Assembly (NCBI GenBank): GCA_963921245.4
Contig: CAWUEY030000001.1
Location: forward strand, 2,723,329 to 2,787,328
Length of the DNA stretch: 64,000 nucleotides
Source: JABJGO01 sp963921245
Lineage (GTDB): Bacteria > Pseudomonadota > Alphaproteobacteria > Rhodospirillales > Casp-alpha2
Reading direction: 5' to 3'
Positions 9,174 to 17,381 of this stretch are shown in pieces (position 1 is the stretch's first letter; each line of letters begins with the position of its first letter). The position numbers and the translations under genes were made by a program. The notes beneath the pieces are model-generated. The model was given only the letters and a program-made list of their open reading frames with translations. It was not told the origin of the DNA and did no database searches.

Positions 9174-10046
9174 ATGGCAACAATCGGTATTTATTCAACG
9201 GCAAGAGCCGATGCGACAAACCTGTTGAAAAGTTTCGTTCCTTGTCTGAATCAACTCCCGGATATGGATGCCATCTTTCTCGATATCGAGCAATTCTGGA
9301 AGAATGGTTTGGCGAAAAACATCGATTGCTTCGTTTTGTTCGGAATCCTGCACGGACCAGGCCATGTTTACAAAGAGTGTCAGCGAAAACAGATTGATTT
9401 CATTTATCTTGATCATGCCTATTTTAAACCCGGGTACGAGCGTGGCTGGCTGCGCGCTACGAAAAACCATCACACAATGAGCCGGCTCGAACCCGCGTCC
9501 GCCGAACGCTGGCAAAAGTACTTTGCAGCGGATTACCCGCTTTCGGAGTGGCAAACGGCACAGCGTGACGACTCCGGTAATATTTTGGTTCTTCCGCCCT
9601 CCGCCGCGACCGCTTGGCTGTTCGACGCGCATGATTGGTTGGATAGAACAATCGAGGAAATCACAAAAAAGACCAACCGCCCGATTAAGATCAGACGAAA
9701 ACCTCAGGAACCGACAGTCGACAAAAATGGCATATTTACAGGTTTGGTTACCCATCCCTCCGACGCGACGTCACTGGAAGATGATTTGAACAATGCTTAT
9801 TGTGTGGTTTCATTCAATTCAAACACGACTATTGAGGCCACGCGACGAGGTATTCCTATTATCACAACAAATGCCAATGCATGTTATCCGATTTCCTTCG
9901 ATATTGAGCACCTTGAAGAACCCGAGCTATGTAGCGAGCCGAACCGGCTGGAGATGTTTCATTGGTTGGCCAGCAACCAGTTTTATTTCACTGAGCTTCA
10001 GAATGGTTATGCGTGGCGGCAGCTTTTTAATCTAAACGACAACTGA
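9174..10046 (+). CDS. GT-B-like protein, possible polysaccharide glycosyltransferase
   Basis: A 290-residue soluble protein of no certain family. The C-terminal half has VVSFNSNTTIEATRRGIPII (about residues 213-232), which matches the nucleotide-binding pattern (NSxxxxEAxxxGxPxI) of capsule-type and other GT-B transferases. The N-terminal half has FGILHGPGHVYKEC and IDFIYLDHAYF, compatible with the acceptor domain of that fold. It lies 41 bp behind the methyltransferase gene and 71 bp before the kinase-methyltransferase fusion, in the same direction, so the three are probably one transcription unit. Confidence 0.5.
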   Translation: MATIGIYSTARADATNLLKSFVPCLNQLPDMDAIFLDIEQFWKNGLAKNIDCFVLFGILHGPGHVYKECQRKQIDFIYLDHAYFKPGYERGWLRATKNHHTMSRLEPASAERWQKYFAADYPLSEWQTAQRDDSGNILVLPPSAATAWLFDAHDWLDRTIEEITKKTNRPIKIRRKPQEPTVDKNGIFTGLVTHPSDATSLEDDLNNAYCVVSFNSNTTIEATRRGIPIITTNANACYPISFDIEHLEEPELCSEPNRLEMFHWLASNQFYFTELQNGYAWRQLFNLNDN

Positions 10047-10117
10047 TCTTTAACGATAATCGTGGTTTATATCTAACACGGTCAATACTTATCCCCTTCA
10101 AAAATCGGGCAACGTAA

Positions 10118-11407
10118 ATGAAAGTACACCTTGATACCGGCGTAATTACGAATTTCCAGAAAGTCGACTTTACTGACAAAGAAAGAGCCCTGTATGGTAT
10201 CTCTACAGATCAAAAGTTTTTTATCAAAATTGAGCTGCGCGAAACCCCCAAGAAGCTTCACAATCTTCGAAGCGAAGCTCAAATCATCAAGTACCTGAAT
10301 GACAAGGGATCGCGGACCTGCCCGAAACTACATGCTGTGTCTTCCTGTTCCGGTGCGGAACTGTTGCGCGCGTTTTCAGTTCAACTTGATGGCAAACTAG
10401 ACGTCGCGCTTGATCAGGACTTCCCTTACATGGTTACGGCGGCCTGTGACCGGTTCAGTACGATCTACACGCCGGATATCGCCATGGCAATCATTGAGCA
10501 AAAGAAGCTGGGTGTGTGGAACGGTGATATTACACCCGGCGACATTTTGGTCGATAAGAAGACGAATTGCATAAAGATTGTCGATTACGATCAGGCCGTG
10601 ATGCTCGATGAGCACAAGATCAACATGCCAAATCTTGCATACTTTGAGTGGCTAGACAGCCATGCCCAGGAAAGGTTCGGGCGATTTGATCAGGATAATT
10701 TTCTGTACAACATAGAAAATGTCGACTTCGAAACACATTTCCTGCATTTCTTCGAAGGGAATTGCTTCAACATCGGCATGACCTATTTGTTCAAGTCGCA
10801 GGAAACGACGATGAATAAAAACAAGATATACCATTCGTTCCGTACGCCTGACGTTTTTGCCCAAGGCGAACGGACTCTCGATGATCGGCGACAGTTTCTC
10901 GATGAAATTGAGTTCTCCAAGAACGAGAGGGTTCTCGATATAGGATGTAACGCGGGGTTACTTTGCCACTATCTGCAAGACCGTGGCTGTGACGTTTGGG
11001 GAATTGACATTGATCCGAGTGTCATTGACGGGGCAAAAATTCTTGCGAACATTACCAATAAAGAAGGACTGAACTTCGAGTGCCACGACATTGATAACGG
11101 TGGACCAATCGGTCACTTCGATACGATATTTCTCTTTTCAGTGATTCATCATACGGCAAACATCCATCAAAACGCTGCACGCATTGCGAAATTTTGCAAC
11201 CGGATCGTTATAGAATGCCGTCAGAAAGAACACGGCGCGAAACCTGTTGGCGACACATGGGTTTCCACGACAGTTTGGGAACATGAAAATGTCGAAAGCC
11301 TGATAGCGGGTCTGGAAAATCTCTTCCCCGGGTTCCGGCACTCCAAAACAATCGGTCAAGGTGACCGTGATCGATACATGTTCGAATTCATAAAAGAACC
11401 GACATAA
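10118..11407 (+). CDS. Fused kinase-like / SAM methyltransferase, WbdD-like architecture
   Basis: A 429-residue bifunctional protein. Residues 1-220 look like a kinase fold: a possible ATP lysine K37, catalytic loop WNGDITPGD (134-142; D137 as the base, with the usual Asn replaced by Asp142), and a metal-binding IVDYDQA with D156. Residues 240-429 are a class I methyltransferase with motif I VLDIGCNAG (272-280) and FSVIHHT at motif IV. Domain order is kinase then methyltransferase, the reverse of WbdD. The same pair exists as two coupled genes at 6922-8330. Proposed role: phosphorylating and methyl-capping a glycan. The fold calls are from motifs; the function is inferred. Confidence 0.65.
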   Translation: MKVHLDTGVITNFQKVDFTDKERALYGISTDQKFFIKIELRETPKKLHNLRSEAQIIKYLNDKGSRTCPKLHAVSSCSGAELLRAFSVQLDGKLDVALDQDFPYMVTAACDRFSTIYTPDIAMAIIEQKKLGVWNGDITPGDILVDKKTNCIKIVDYDQAVMLDEHKINMPNLAYFEWLDSHAQERFGRFDQDNFLYNIENVDFETHFLHFFEGNCFNIGMTYLFKSQETTMNKNKIYHSFRTPDVFAQGERTLDDRRQFLDEIEFSKNERVLDIGCNAGLLCHYLQDRGCDVWGIDIDPSVIDGAKILANITNKEGLNFECHDIDNGGPIGHFDTIFLFSVIHHTANIHQNAARIAKFCNRIVIECRQKEHGAKPVGDTWVSTTVWEHENVESLIAGLENLFPGFRHSKTIGQGDRDRYMFEFIKEPT

Positions 11408-11490
11408 AAACATCGTTGGTTTAAGGTGCCGCTTGGCAAATAAGAAAATGGACCCCTTACACATTGGTTGAATACGTGTGAAGGAAAGGC

Positions 11491-12774
11491 ATGATGGCCT
11501 TTGATCTGATCCGTCCCGTTTACTCTGCGCTGCTGACACTGTGTTCACCGGCACTCCGCTATACGCTGAATGTGCGTGCCGCACGGGGAAAGGAAATCCC
11601 GGCCCGGATCAGTGAACGTTTTGGCATAACATCTCATCTTCGCCCACCAGGTCAGGTCATTTGGATTCACGGTGCAAGCATCGGCGAAGCACGTTCAGCG
11701 ATGCCACTCGCAAAACGAATTCTGGAAAAAAAACCTGATACCAGTGTTGTTATGACAACGGGCACGGTTACGTCTGCCAATATGCTGGCGCAGCATGCGT
11801 TGTCTGGCGTAATACACCAGTTTATCCCGCTTGATCGCGAAAAATGGATTGCTGCTTTTCTAACCCACTGGAAGCCACAGTGTGTTGTGTGGATGGAATC
11901 CGAATTCTGGCCAAACACGCTTCATCTGGTTGATGAACGTAAAATACCGCTGATTCTCATGAACGGTCGCATTTCTGAGCGATCTTTTCAGCGTTGGAAA
12001 CTGATGAAACCCTTCATTCGCGGGCTGCTTAGAAAATTTTCCGTTTGTTTGGGTCAATCCGGTCAGGATGTTGACCGGCTAAAAACACTCGGAGGAAAAA
12101 ACGTCCAGAACATAGGAAACCTCAAATTTGCTGCGCCGCCTTTGGATGCGGACACTGGCGAGCTCCATGCCTTGCAGGATGTTTTGGATGTCAGGCCCCG
12201 ATGGATGATCGCCAGTTCGCACCCGGGCGAGGAAGCGATCGCTTGTGACGTTCATAGCCAAATCAGGGAGTTGTTTCCCGATGTTCTCACGATCATTGTC
12301 CCTCGACATGCGCACCGCGGTCAACAAATCGCCGATACACTTCGCGGCAGGAACCAAACCGTTGCCCTGCGTTCCGCAGGAGAAACAATTTCATCTGAAA
12401 CTGGCATCTATATCGCTGATACGATGGGAGAATTGGGGCTGTTCTTTAGATTGAGTAACATTGTGCTTATCGGAAAATCGATGTTATCGCCTGGCGGCGG
12501 GCAGAATCCCATCGAACCGGCAAAATTGAGTTGTGCGATCTTAATGGGGCCATACATGGATAACTTCAGAGAGATCAGTGACTCCATGGTGACAAATTCG
12601 GCCGCAGTTTTGGTTCATAATGCTGAAGAATTAGCGCAAACTGTGGGTTCCCTATTCAAAGATTCCGACGTATTAAGGCAAAAACAGGAAGCCGCTGTGC
12701 AATTTTCCGACAAGGCGAGCAATGTTCTTGAAACGGCCACAACCTTGATTCTGGAGTCTGTTTGCGATGTTTAG
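11491..12774 (+). CDS. waaA: 3-deoxy-D-manno-octulosonic acid (Kdo) transferase
   Basis: A 427-residue inner-membrane-associated enzyme that adds Kdo from CMP-Kdo to lipid IVA, the first core step of lipopolysaccharide. Family marks: an N-terminal hydrophobic helix (about 10-25), WIHGASIGEARSA with the glycine-rich acceptor loop, WMESEFWPN, PLILMNGRISERS, and the GT-B C-terminal GGGQNPIEPAKL. Length is normal. A GAAAGG site precedes the ATG. It shows that the organism makes LPS and places the glycan genes around it in an envelope context; waaA itself is housekeeping. Confidence 0.92.
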   Translation: MMAFDLIRPVYSALLTLCSPALRYTLNVRAARGKEIPARISERFGITSHLRPPGQVIWIHGASIGEARSAMPLAKRILEKKPDTSVVMTTGTVTSANMLAQHALSGVIHQFIPLDREKWIAAFLTHWKPQCVVWMESEFWPNTLHLVDERKIPLILMNGRISERSFQRWKLMKPFIRGLLRKFSVCLGQSGQDVDRLKTLGGKNVQNIGNLKFAAPPLDADTGELHALQDVLDVRPRWMIASSHPGEEAIACDVHSQIRELFPDVLTIIVPRHAHRGQQIADTLRGRNQTVALRSAGETISSETGIYIADTMGELGLFFRLSNIVLIGKSMLSPGGGQNPIEPAKLSCAILMGPYMDNFREISDSMVTNSAAVLVHNAEELAQTVGSLFKDSDVLRQKQEAAVQFSDKASNVLETATTLILESVCDV

Positions 12775-12925
12775 TACACTCCTCCTGGTGAATAGCGCAC
12801 CAGAACGGAACGCCAAAGCTGACTTGATTTTTCTGCGCCGCGTTAACCAGGTTCACATCTTTGAATGTAAGTTTAGTGCCGGATACTCATAAGACCTAAT
12901 CTCTACCAAACAAGGGCGATACGCC

Positions 12926-13729
12926 ATGGACATCGAAGTCAAACTGCCACCGGTTGCCGATACTCTTTCACCGATCTTTGTCGTTTCTCCTTGCAATCAT
13001 AGTGGTGGGGCATTGCTGCAACGTGCCGTTTGTGAAAGCGAGAACGGTTTCTGTTACGGCGACAACCTGTTTGACGAGATAACAAGCCTTCTGGATTGGT
13101 CCGTTGGCTTGTTAGAGCGCCATCAAAAACAAAAATCGATTGAAGAGGATGTTCTGAAAGACGCGCTTGAGCGCGCGCCCTCAAAATGGATGCCGGAACT
13201 GGCACCCGAATTCGACCTGTACATGGCGTCACTTTTTTCCAGCGTGTTTAACCTGCCCTTTACGGCTCAGGATTTTGCAAAGCAAAATGGACGGGATGTA
13301 TGGATGGTTACACGGGCAAGTGTTCCAGCCTGGCGATTGAACGACCTGTTGTCCATTTTTCCGAAATCAAAAGCCATTATCATTTATCGAAACCCTCTCG
13401 ACATTGTCCGCGACGCCTTACGTGACCGCCCCGAAACAAACATCAGGGATGTCTGCGAATTATGGAATGCTTCAATGAAGGATTTCCTGTCGATTTCGAT
13501 CGATCGTATTTTGAAACTGAAATACGAGGACGCGACGGAACAGACGGAAGCATTCCTCTCACACCTGGAAGATTTTACGGATATCCGCGGCCTCAGGAAT
13601 GATACAATTGCCTGCGACAACGAAGCCGAAACAGACTCCCAGTATGAATTGGGGCAAGACTTGAAGGTCCTCGTGCAAAAAAACTGCGAAGATATGCTCG
13701 CAGTATACTACCCTCACCTGGTTACCTGA
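12926..13729 (+). CDS. Sulfotransferase-like protein
   Basis: A 267-residue protein related to sulfotransferases but divergent. The N-terminal PIFVVSPCNHSGGALLQRAV (about 18-37) occupies the place of the PAPS 5'-loop, and KAIIIYRNPLDIVRDAL is a clear 3'-phosphate motif. The canonical PKSGTT-type lysine is replaced (PCNHSG), so the donor site may be altered. A third sulfotransferase-type gene in this locus. It ends 24 bp from the convergent flbT and so marks the border with the flagellar cluster. Confidence 0.65.
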   Translation: MDIEVKLPPVADTLSPIFVVSPCNHSGGALLQRAVCESENGFCYGDNLFDEITSLLDWSVGLLERHQKQKSIEEDVLKDALERAPSKWMPELAPEFDLYMASLFSSVFNLPFTAQDFAKQNGRDVWMVTRASVPAWRLNDLLSIFPKSKAIIIYRNPLDIVRDALRDRPETNIRDVCELWNASMKDFLSISIDRILKLKYEDATEQTEAFLSHLEDFTDIRGLRNDTIACDNEAETDSQYELGQDLKVLVQKNCEDMLAVYYPHLVT

Positions 13730-13753
13730 CATCAAACCGGGGAGGAAAACGGA

Positions 13754-14206
13754 TCACACGGCAGTATCGTTGTTTTCCTGAAACATGTCTTCCTCACTCA
13801 GGGCTTGCAAAAGTTGTTCTTCAAAGTCATTGAGAACACCTTGTTGATGGCCAACCAGTTCCTGTGCCTTTTTCAAGCCACGATACAGTTGGCCTTCAGC
13901 GACCTCTGATTTCATGCTGTCTACGATATCCCCGGCACTGGGGCAGGCTTCGCGATACTGATCCACGAATTCTTCAAATTGCTGGAGATATTGGGCAGAA
14001 AATTCCGGAAACAGGTATGCGCTTTGAAGAGCAAAATAGACCCTTGTTGCGGGTGTCACTGCCTGTTCTTCAGAAATAATCTCTTTCCCGCGCAACAAAG
14101 CAGCTTGATTGAGGACCATTATTTTAGCGTGAGATGAAGCAACTTCGAGGACGGCACCGTTGACGATAATACGATCGCCCATCTTGAGTTCGAGCTTTAA
14201 CGGCAT
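13754..14206 (-). CDS. flbT: Flagellin post-transcriptional regulator FlbT
   Basis: A 150-residue alphaproteobacterial FlbT. It begins MPLKLELKMGDRIIVNGAVL, the family signature, and continues with the LLRGKEIISEEQAVTPATRVYFALQ core. In Caulobacter FlbT binds flagellin mRNA leaders and destabilises them until the hook is complete. A strong AAGGAGG ribosome site precedes the ATG. FlaF, its usual partner, is not in the window, and the flagellin genes that it should act on are not clearly present either. It overlaps a possible small gene upstream by 10 bp. Confidence 0.88.
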   Translation of the reverse strand: MPLKLELKMGDRIIVNGAVLEVASSHAKIMVLNQAALLRGKEIISEEQAVTPATRVYFALQSAYLFPEFSAQYLQQFEEFVDQYREACPSAGDIVDSMKSEVAEGQLYRGLKKAQELVGHQQGVLNDFEEQLLQALSEEDMFQENNDTAV

Positions 14207-14427
14207 AATCTGCCTCCTTTCGAGCGTTCTGCCCTCTCCTGTGCCTCTTCACGAATGCCTCGACACAACACTTCTGTGTCCCATCTATAGGGTTGCAAAC
14301 CTGCGAAGGTCAAGGGGCAATCCAGAGTCTGTTCGGGGATAGGCACTTTCTTCCCAGTGGGCTGGTTGATTTTGCCCCCTGGGCATCCCACAAAGAAGAA
14401 GCCGCTCAAGCTGTTTTGTTTTATCAT
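14197..14427 (-). CDS. Small hypothetical protein upstream of flbT
   Basis: A 76-residue frame that overlaps the flbT start by 10 bp, with the flbT ribosome site inside its last codons, an arrangement typical of coupled genes. The protein has a short hydrophobic stretch (LSGFFFVGCPGG), three cysteines and a charged C-terminus. I do not recognise a family and no convincing ribosome site lies before the ATG. It could be a real small flagellar-locus protein or an open leader of flbT. Confidence 0.4.
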   Translation of the reverse strand: MIKQNSLSGFFFVGCPGGKINQPTGKKVPIPEQTLDCPLTFAGLQPYRWDTEVLCRGIREEAQERAERSKGGRLCR

Positions 14428-14460
14428 TAATTATCAACAACTTATGGAATTCTCAAAAAT

Positions 14461-14476
14461 TGGCAAAGGTCTTGCT
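14461..14476 (+). promoter_or_regulatory. Sigma-54 (-24/-12) promoter of fliK-flgD
   Basis: The 16 bases TGGCAAAGGTCTTGCT keep both invariant pairs, GG at 14462-14463 and GC at 14474-14475, with exactly 10 bases between, and match TGGCA-N6-TTGCW. Transcription should begin near 14487, just before the fliK start. FlbD, the sigma-54 activator encoded at 25810, is the likely regulator. Confidence 0.75.
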
Positions 14477-14502
14477 TTTGTGAGGGGAGAGTTACGTGAT
14501 TT

Positions 14503-16479
14503 ATGTCGAGGCTTGACACCATGGATCTAGAGAAAGTCGCTCTACAGGCAAAGGGAAGCAACGTACAGAACGGACAAAAAGCCGATTCTGCGCCTTCAGC
14601 GGGCTCCGGCTTAGGGATGCCATTTGCAGATTTGATTAAGTTACCCATGCTTTCGGTAACCGATCTTTTGCCCCGCCTTGATAATCAGCCGATTACGTCC
14701 TCCGACGCGCCAACAGAGCAGCGTGACCCCGAGCCGGAGCAAAATAAAAATCGGGAAGCCCCTGTTGAGCGCTCTGAATCATCAGAGCACGCCCCGCGCG
14801 ATTCCAATAACCGGGCGGACAACAACACAGATGAACGCCGCGAAAACAACAACCAGCAAAGTGATAATCGTAGCGATAGCGGCGATCAACGTGACCAGCA
14901 CTCAGCCACGCGCGATGATAAAGCCCAGAACAAATCCAATGAGGACGTTACAAAAGCTGACGGCAATAGCGACCCCGTCTCAAAAACTGACGGCAATGAC
15001 GATCCCGGCTCAAAAGTTGACGGCAATAGCGATCCCGACTCAAAAACTGACGGCAGTAACGTTCCCGTCTCAAAAGCTGCCGATAATAGCGATCTTGGTT
15101 CAGGGGCTGACGGCAATGGCGTTCCCGTCTCGAAAGCGAACGACAATAGCGATCCCGGCGAAGGTGAAAACCATTCCGGTAAAGATAAAGCAGAAACTCT
15201 CCCCCAACATTCAGAAGGTGTTCAAACCACTGAGGCCATAGTTGCCGGTGGTGATATTGATCCGGTGATCAATGCGGCCCTCCAAGACATTATCCAGGCC
15301 AATCGACCCGCAACGCCGGAGCAAATGGCCAAGGAGGTTGTTGAAGCCATCAAAAAAACAATGGTTTCTCAAAACACTGGCCCGGGAACGGATGCCAGGG
15401 GTCAGCAACAGAATGCCATGAACCCGAACGCCGAGGCTGAGTTACAGCAAGCTGTTCAACAGGCTCTTCGACAAGTTGTTCGTCAAAGCACGACAACACC
15501 CGGAAGTACAGCGGATGCCGCGGCTAAATCCGCCGACCAGACTATTGTTCAGCAACAGGCCCAGACACTTTCAAACAGCTTGAAGCCCGATAAGCCGGTG
15601 AATGTGAATGTCACCGTGGAAAATCGTGCCGCAGTGGCGGTCTCTCAGCCAGGACAAAATCTGAGTGCCAATGCCGCTAGCGCACAAACCGCAGAGGGTG
15701 CCGCGCAAACCATCGCCAGCAACCCACAAAGAAGTGACCGCCCGGCAATCTTGCAGGCACAACCTAACATAGGGCAACAACAGACCGGTGTAAATGTACA
15801 TGTGCAGGCTCAGGCTCAGACGCAGGCGCAGGCTCAAGCAGCGCAAAATCCCGCTGCGGCCGCAGGTGAGCGGAGCGCTGCCAGAACCATTGGGCAGCTC
15901 AGTGGCGGCGGGCAACATGGCGTATCCAGCGGTGCGGAGTCTTTAAACAATGCATCGGGATCAACAACGGCTTCAACAACACAGACTCAGCAAACGGCCC
16001 AAACCGCAAAAGCACAGGCTGCGCAAGCGCCTCGTGCGCCGCAACAACCACAACCCATTGTTCAACAGATTTCTGTCAACATCACCAAGGCAATCGCCGA
16101 AGGAATGGATAGAATCTCCATCAATTTGCGTCCTGATAACCTCGGCCGTGTAGAAGTTAAATTGACGGTCGCTCAGGATGGACGGGTAAGTGCTCAGGTC
16201 ATCGTAGATCGACCAGAAACACTGGATACCCTCCGCAATGATTCCCGTTCGCTGGAAAAGGCCCTGCAGGAAGCAGGTCTCCAGGCAAACGCAGGCGATC
16301 TCAGTTTCAACTTGAGGAACCAACAGGACAATCCTGACGGATCCGATTCCGAAAACCGCGTGGCGGAAGATGACGAAGAACAGATCGACGGGGATCTGGA
16401 AGCCGAACTGGCGGCCAGAATCCTCGACGGTAGCATCGGCGACATCATTACCGACAAGCGCGTGGACATCAGAGCATAG
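14503..16479 (+). CDS. fliK: Flagellar hook-length control protein FliK
   Basis: A 658-residue secreted ruler protein. The middle is disordered and rich in N, D, S, Q and A, with seven 10-residue tandem repeats (about residues 150-219) and a glutamine/alanine-rich stretch (about 425-530). The conserved export-switch domain (Flg_hook) is at about 525-610, with RISINLRPDNLGRVEVKL as its hallmark. A second ATG at 14521 is preceded by GAGG at good distance and fits the predicted sigma-54 transcript start better. It is followed by flgD after 9 bp. Long, low-complexity FliK proteins are normal in this class. Confidence 0.9.
   Translation: MSRLDTMDLEKVALQAKGSNVQNGQKADSAPSAGSGLGMPFADLIKLPMLSVTDLLPRLDNQPITSSDAPTEQRDPEPEQNKNREAPVERSESSEHAPRDSNNRADNNTDERRENNNQQSDNRSDSGDQRDQHSATRDDKAQNKSNEDVTKADGNSDPVSKTDGNDDPGSKVDGNSDPDSKTDGSNVPVSKAADNSDLGSGADGNGVPVSKANDNSDPGEGENHSGKDKAETLPQHSEGVQTTEAIVAGGDIDPVINAALQDIIQANRPATPEQMAKEVVEAIKKTMVSQNTGPGTDARGQQQNAMNPNAEAELQQAVQQALRQVVRQSTTTPGSTADAAAKSADQTIVQQQAQTLSNSLKPDKPVNVNVTVENRAAVAVSQPGQNLSANAASAQTAEGAAQTIASNPQRSDRPAILQAQPNIGQQQTGVNVHVQAQAQTQAQAQAAQNPAAAAGERSAARTIGQLSGGGQHGVSSGAESLNNASGSTTASTTQTQQTAQTAKAQAAQAPRAPQQPQPIVQQISVNITKAIAEGMDRISINLRPDNLGRVEVKLTVAQDGRVSAQVIVDRPETLDTLRNDSRSLEKALQEAGLQANAGDLSFNLRNQQDNPDGSDSENRVAEDDEEQIDGDLEAELAARILDGSIGDIITDKRVDIRA
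14951..15160 (+). repeat. Seven tandem 30-bp repeats inside fliK
   Basis: Seven consecutive 30-bp units, each encoding ten residues of the type SK-(A/T)DGNSDPV, begin at 14951, 14981, 15011, 15041, 15071, 15101 and 15131. Copies one to four are most alike; the last three have drifted. Unit length is a multiple of three, so copy-number change would lengthen or shorten FliK without shifting the frame. Confidence 0.9.
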
Positions 16480-16488
16480 GACCTCTCC

Positions 16489-17286
16489 ATGTTAGACGAC
16501 ATTCAATCATCAACCGCAGGGGCTCTGACAAAGTCCGAAACGTCTCAGCAAAAGCTGGCAAAAGACCTTGACCAGTTCCTGAATCTGTTGGTTACCCAGC
16601 TTAAACACCAGGATCCACTGGACCCCATGGACCCCAACGAGTTCACATCCCAGTTGGTTCAGTTCGCAAGTGTTGAACAGCAAATTCAAAGCAACGCGAA
16701 CCTGGAACGCATGCTGGAACTGCAACAAACCAGCCTTCTCGGCACGGTCGTTGATTACATCGGCAAGCAGGTCGAGGTTGAAGGTAACAAAATGCCACTT
16801 GAGAATGGCCATGCCCGTGCTGACTACCAGCTATTGTCCAAGGCTGAAAAGACGACCGTCAGCGTTACCAATTCCAAGGGTCAAGTGGTGTTCTTCACCG
16901 GCGGTGAAACATCCCCCGGTAAACACTCGTTCGAATGGGACGGCCAAAACAATTTTGGCTTCCCGGTTCCCGATGGCGTTTACACCATCAAAGTCGCGGC
17001 CCTGGATTCTGATGGCGATCCGGTCAAGGTCAGCCAAACCGTTACCGGCACCGTAACTGGCGTCAGTATTGATAAGGGCATTGCAACCCTCTCGGTGGGC
17101 GAAACGGACTACAACGTGGATGACGTGATTTCTGTCCGTCAGCCTCCCGCAGCTACAGCACCGTTTACGATACTCAGTCCTGCTTCCCTACCGGAAGAGA
17201 GAACAGAAACAGAAGCAACTGAAGCAGCAAAAACCGAAGCAGCGGAAAATGAAGCAGAGGAGACCAAAGCAGAGGAAACTGAGTAA
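16489..17286 (+). CDS. flgD: Flagellar hook-capping scaffold protein FlgD
   Basis: A 265-residue FlgD, the cap under which hook subunits polymerise. The N-terminal signature DQFLNLLVTQLKHQDPLDP (about 29-47) with NEFTSQLVQFASVEQ is exact for the family; a FlgD Ig-like region with FEWDGQNNFGFPVPDGVY follows at about 145-162. The last 30 residues are an alanine/glutamate/threonine-rich tail unlike usual FlgD and may be unstructured. It lies 9 bp after fliK and 95 bp before flgE; that gap has a small GC hairpin (GCGACC/GGTCGC, around 17330-17364) close to the flgE ribosome site. Confidence 0.92.
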   Translation: MLDDIQSSTAGALTKSETSQQKLAKDLDQFLNLLVTQLKHQDPLDPMDPNEFTSQLVQFASVEQQIQSNANLERMLELQQTSLLGTVVDYIGKQVEVEGNKMPLENGHARADYQLLSKAEKTTVSVTNSKGQVVFFTGGETSPGKHSFEWDGQNNFGFPVPDGVYTIKVAALDSDGDPVKVSQTVTGTVTGVSIDKGIATLSVGETDYNVDDVISVRQPPAATAPFTILSPASLPEERTETEATEAAKTEAAENEAEETKAEETE

Positions 17287-17381
17287 CAATCTAAATTTTA
17301 AGTAAACCGCGTCGGAATAGAAATAAGAACCGCGACCATGAACCCAAGAATAAACGGTCGCCTTTTGTAAGGAGTAGAGTC

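Noticed and set aside
9195..9755. A 186-codon minus-strand frame under the GT-B-like gene.
   Set aside because: The plus-strand frame has better protein character, spacing and motif content; this one is a shadow.
14951..15160. Regular 30-bp repeats as a possible CRISPR array.
   Set aside because: The units are contiguous without unique spacers and encode a regular peptide repeat in fliK.
14678..15241. A 187-codon plus-strand frame inside fliK.
   Set aside because: It exists because the 30-bp repeats keep a second frame open; the fliK frame continues on both sides with conserved domains.
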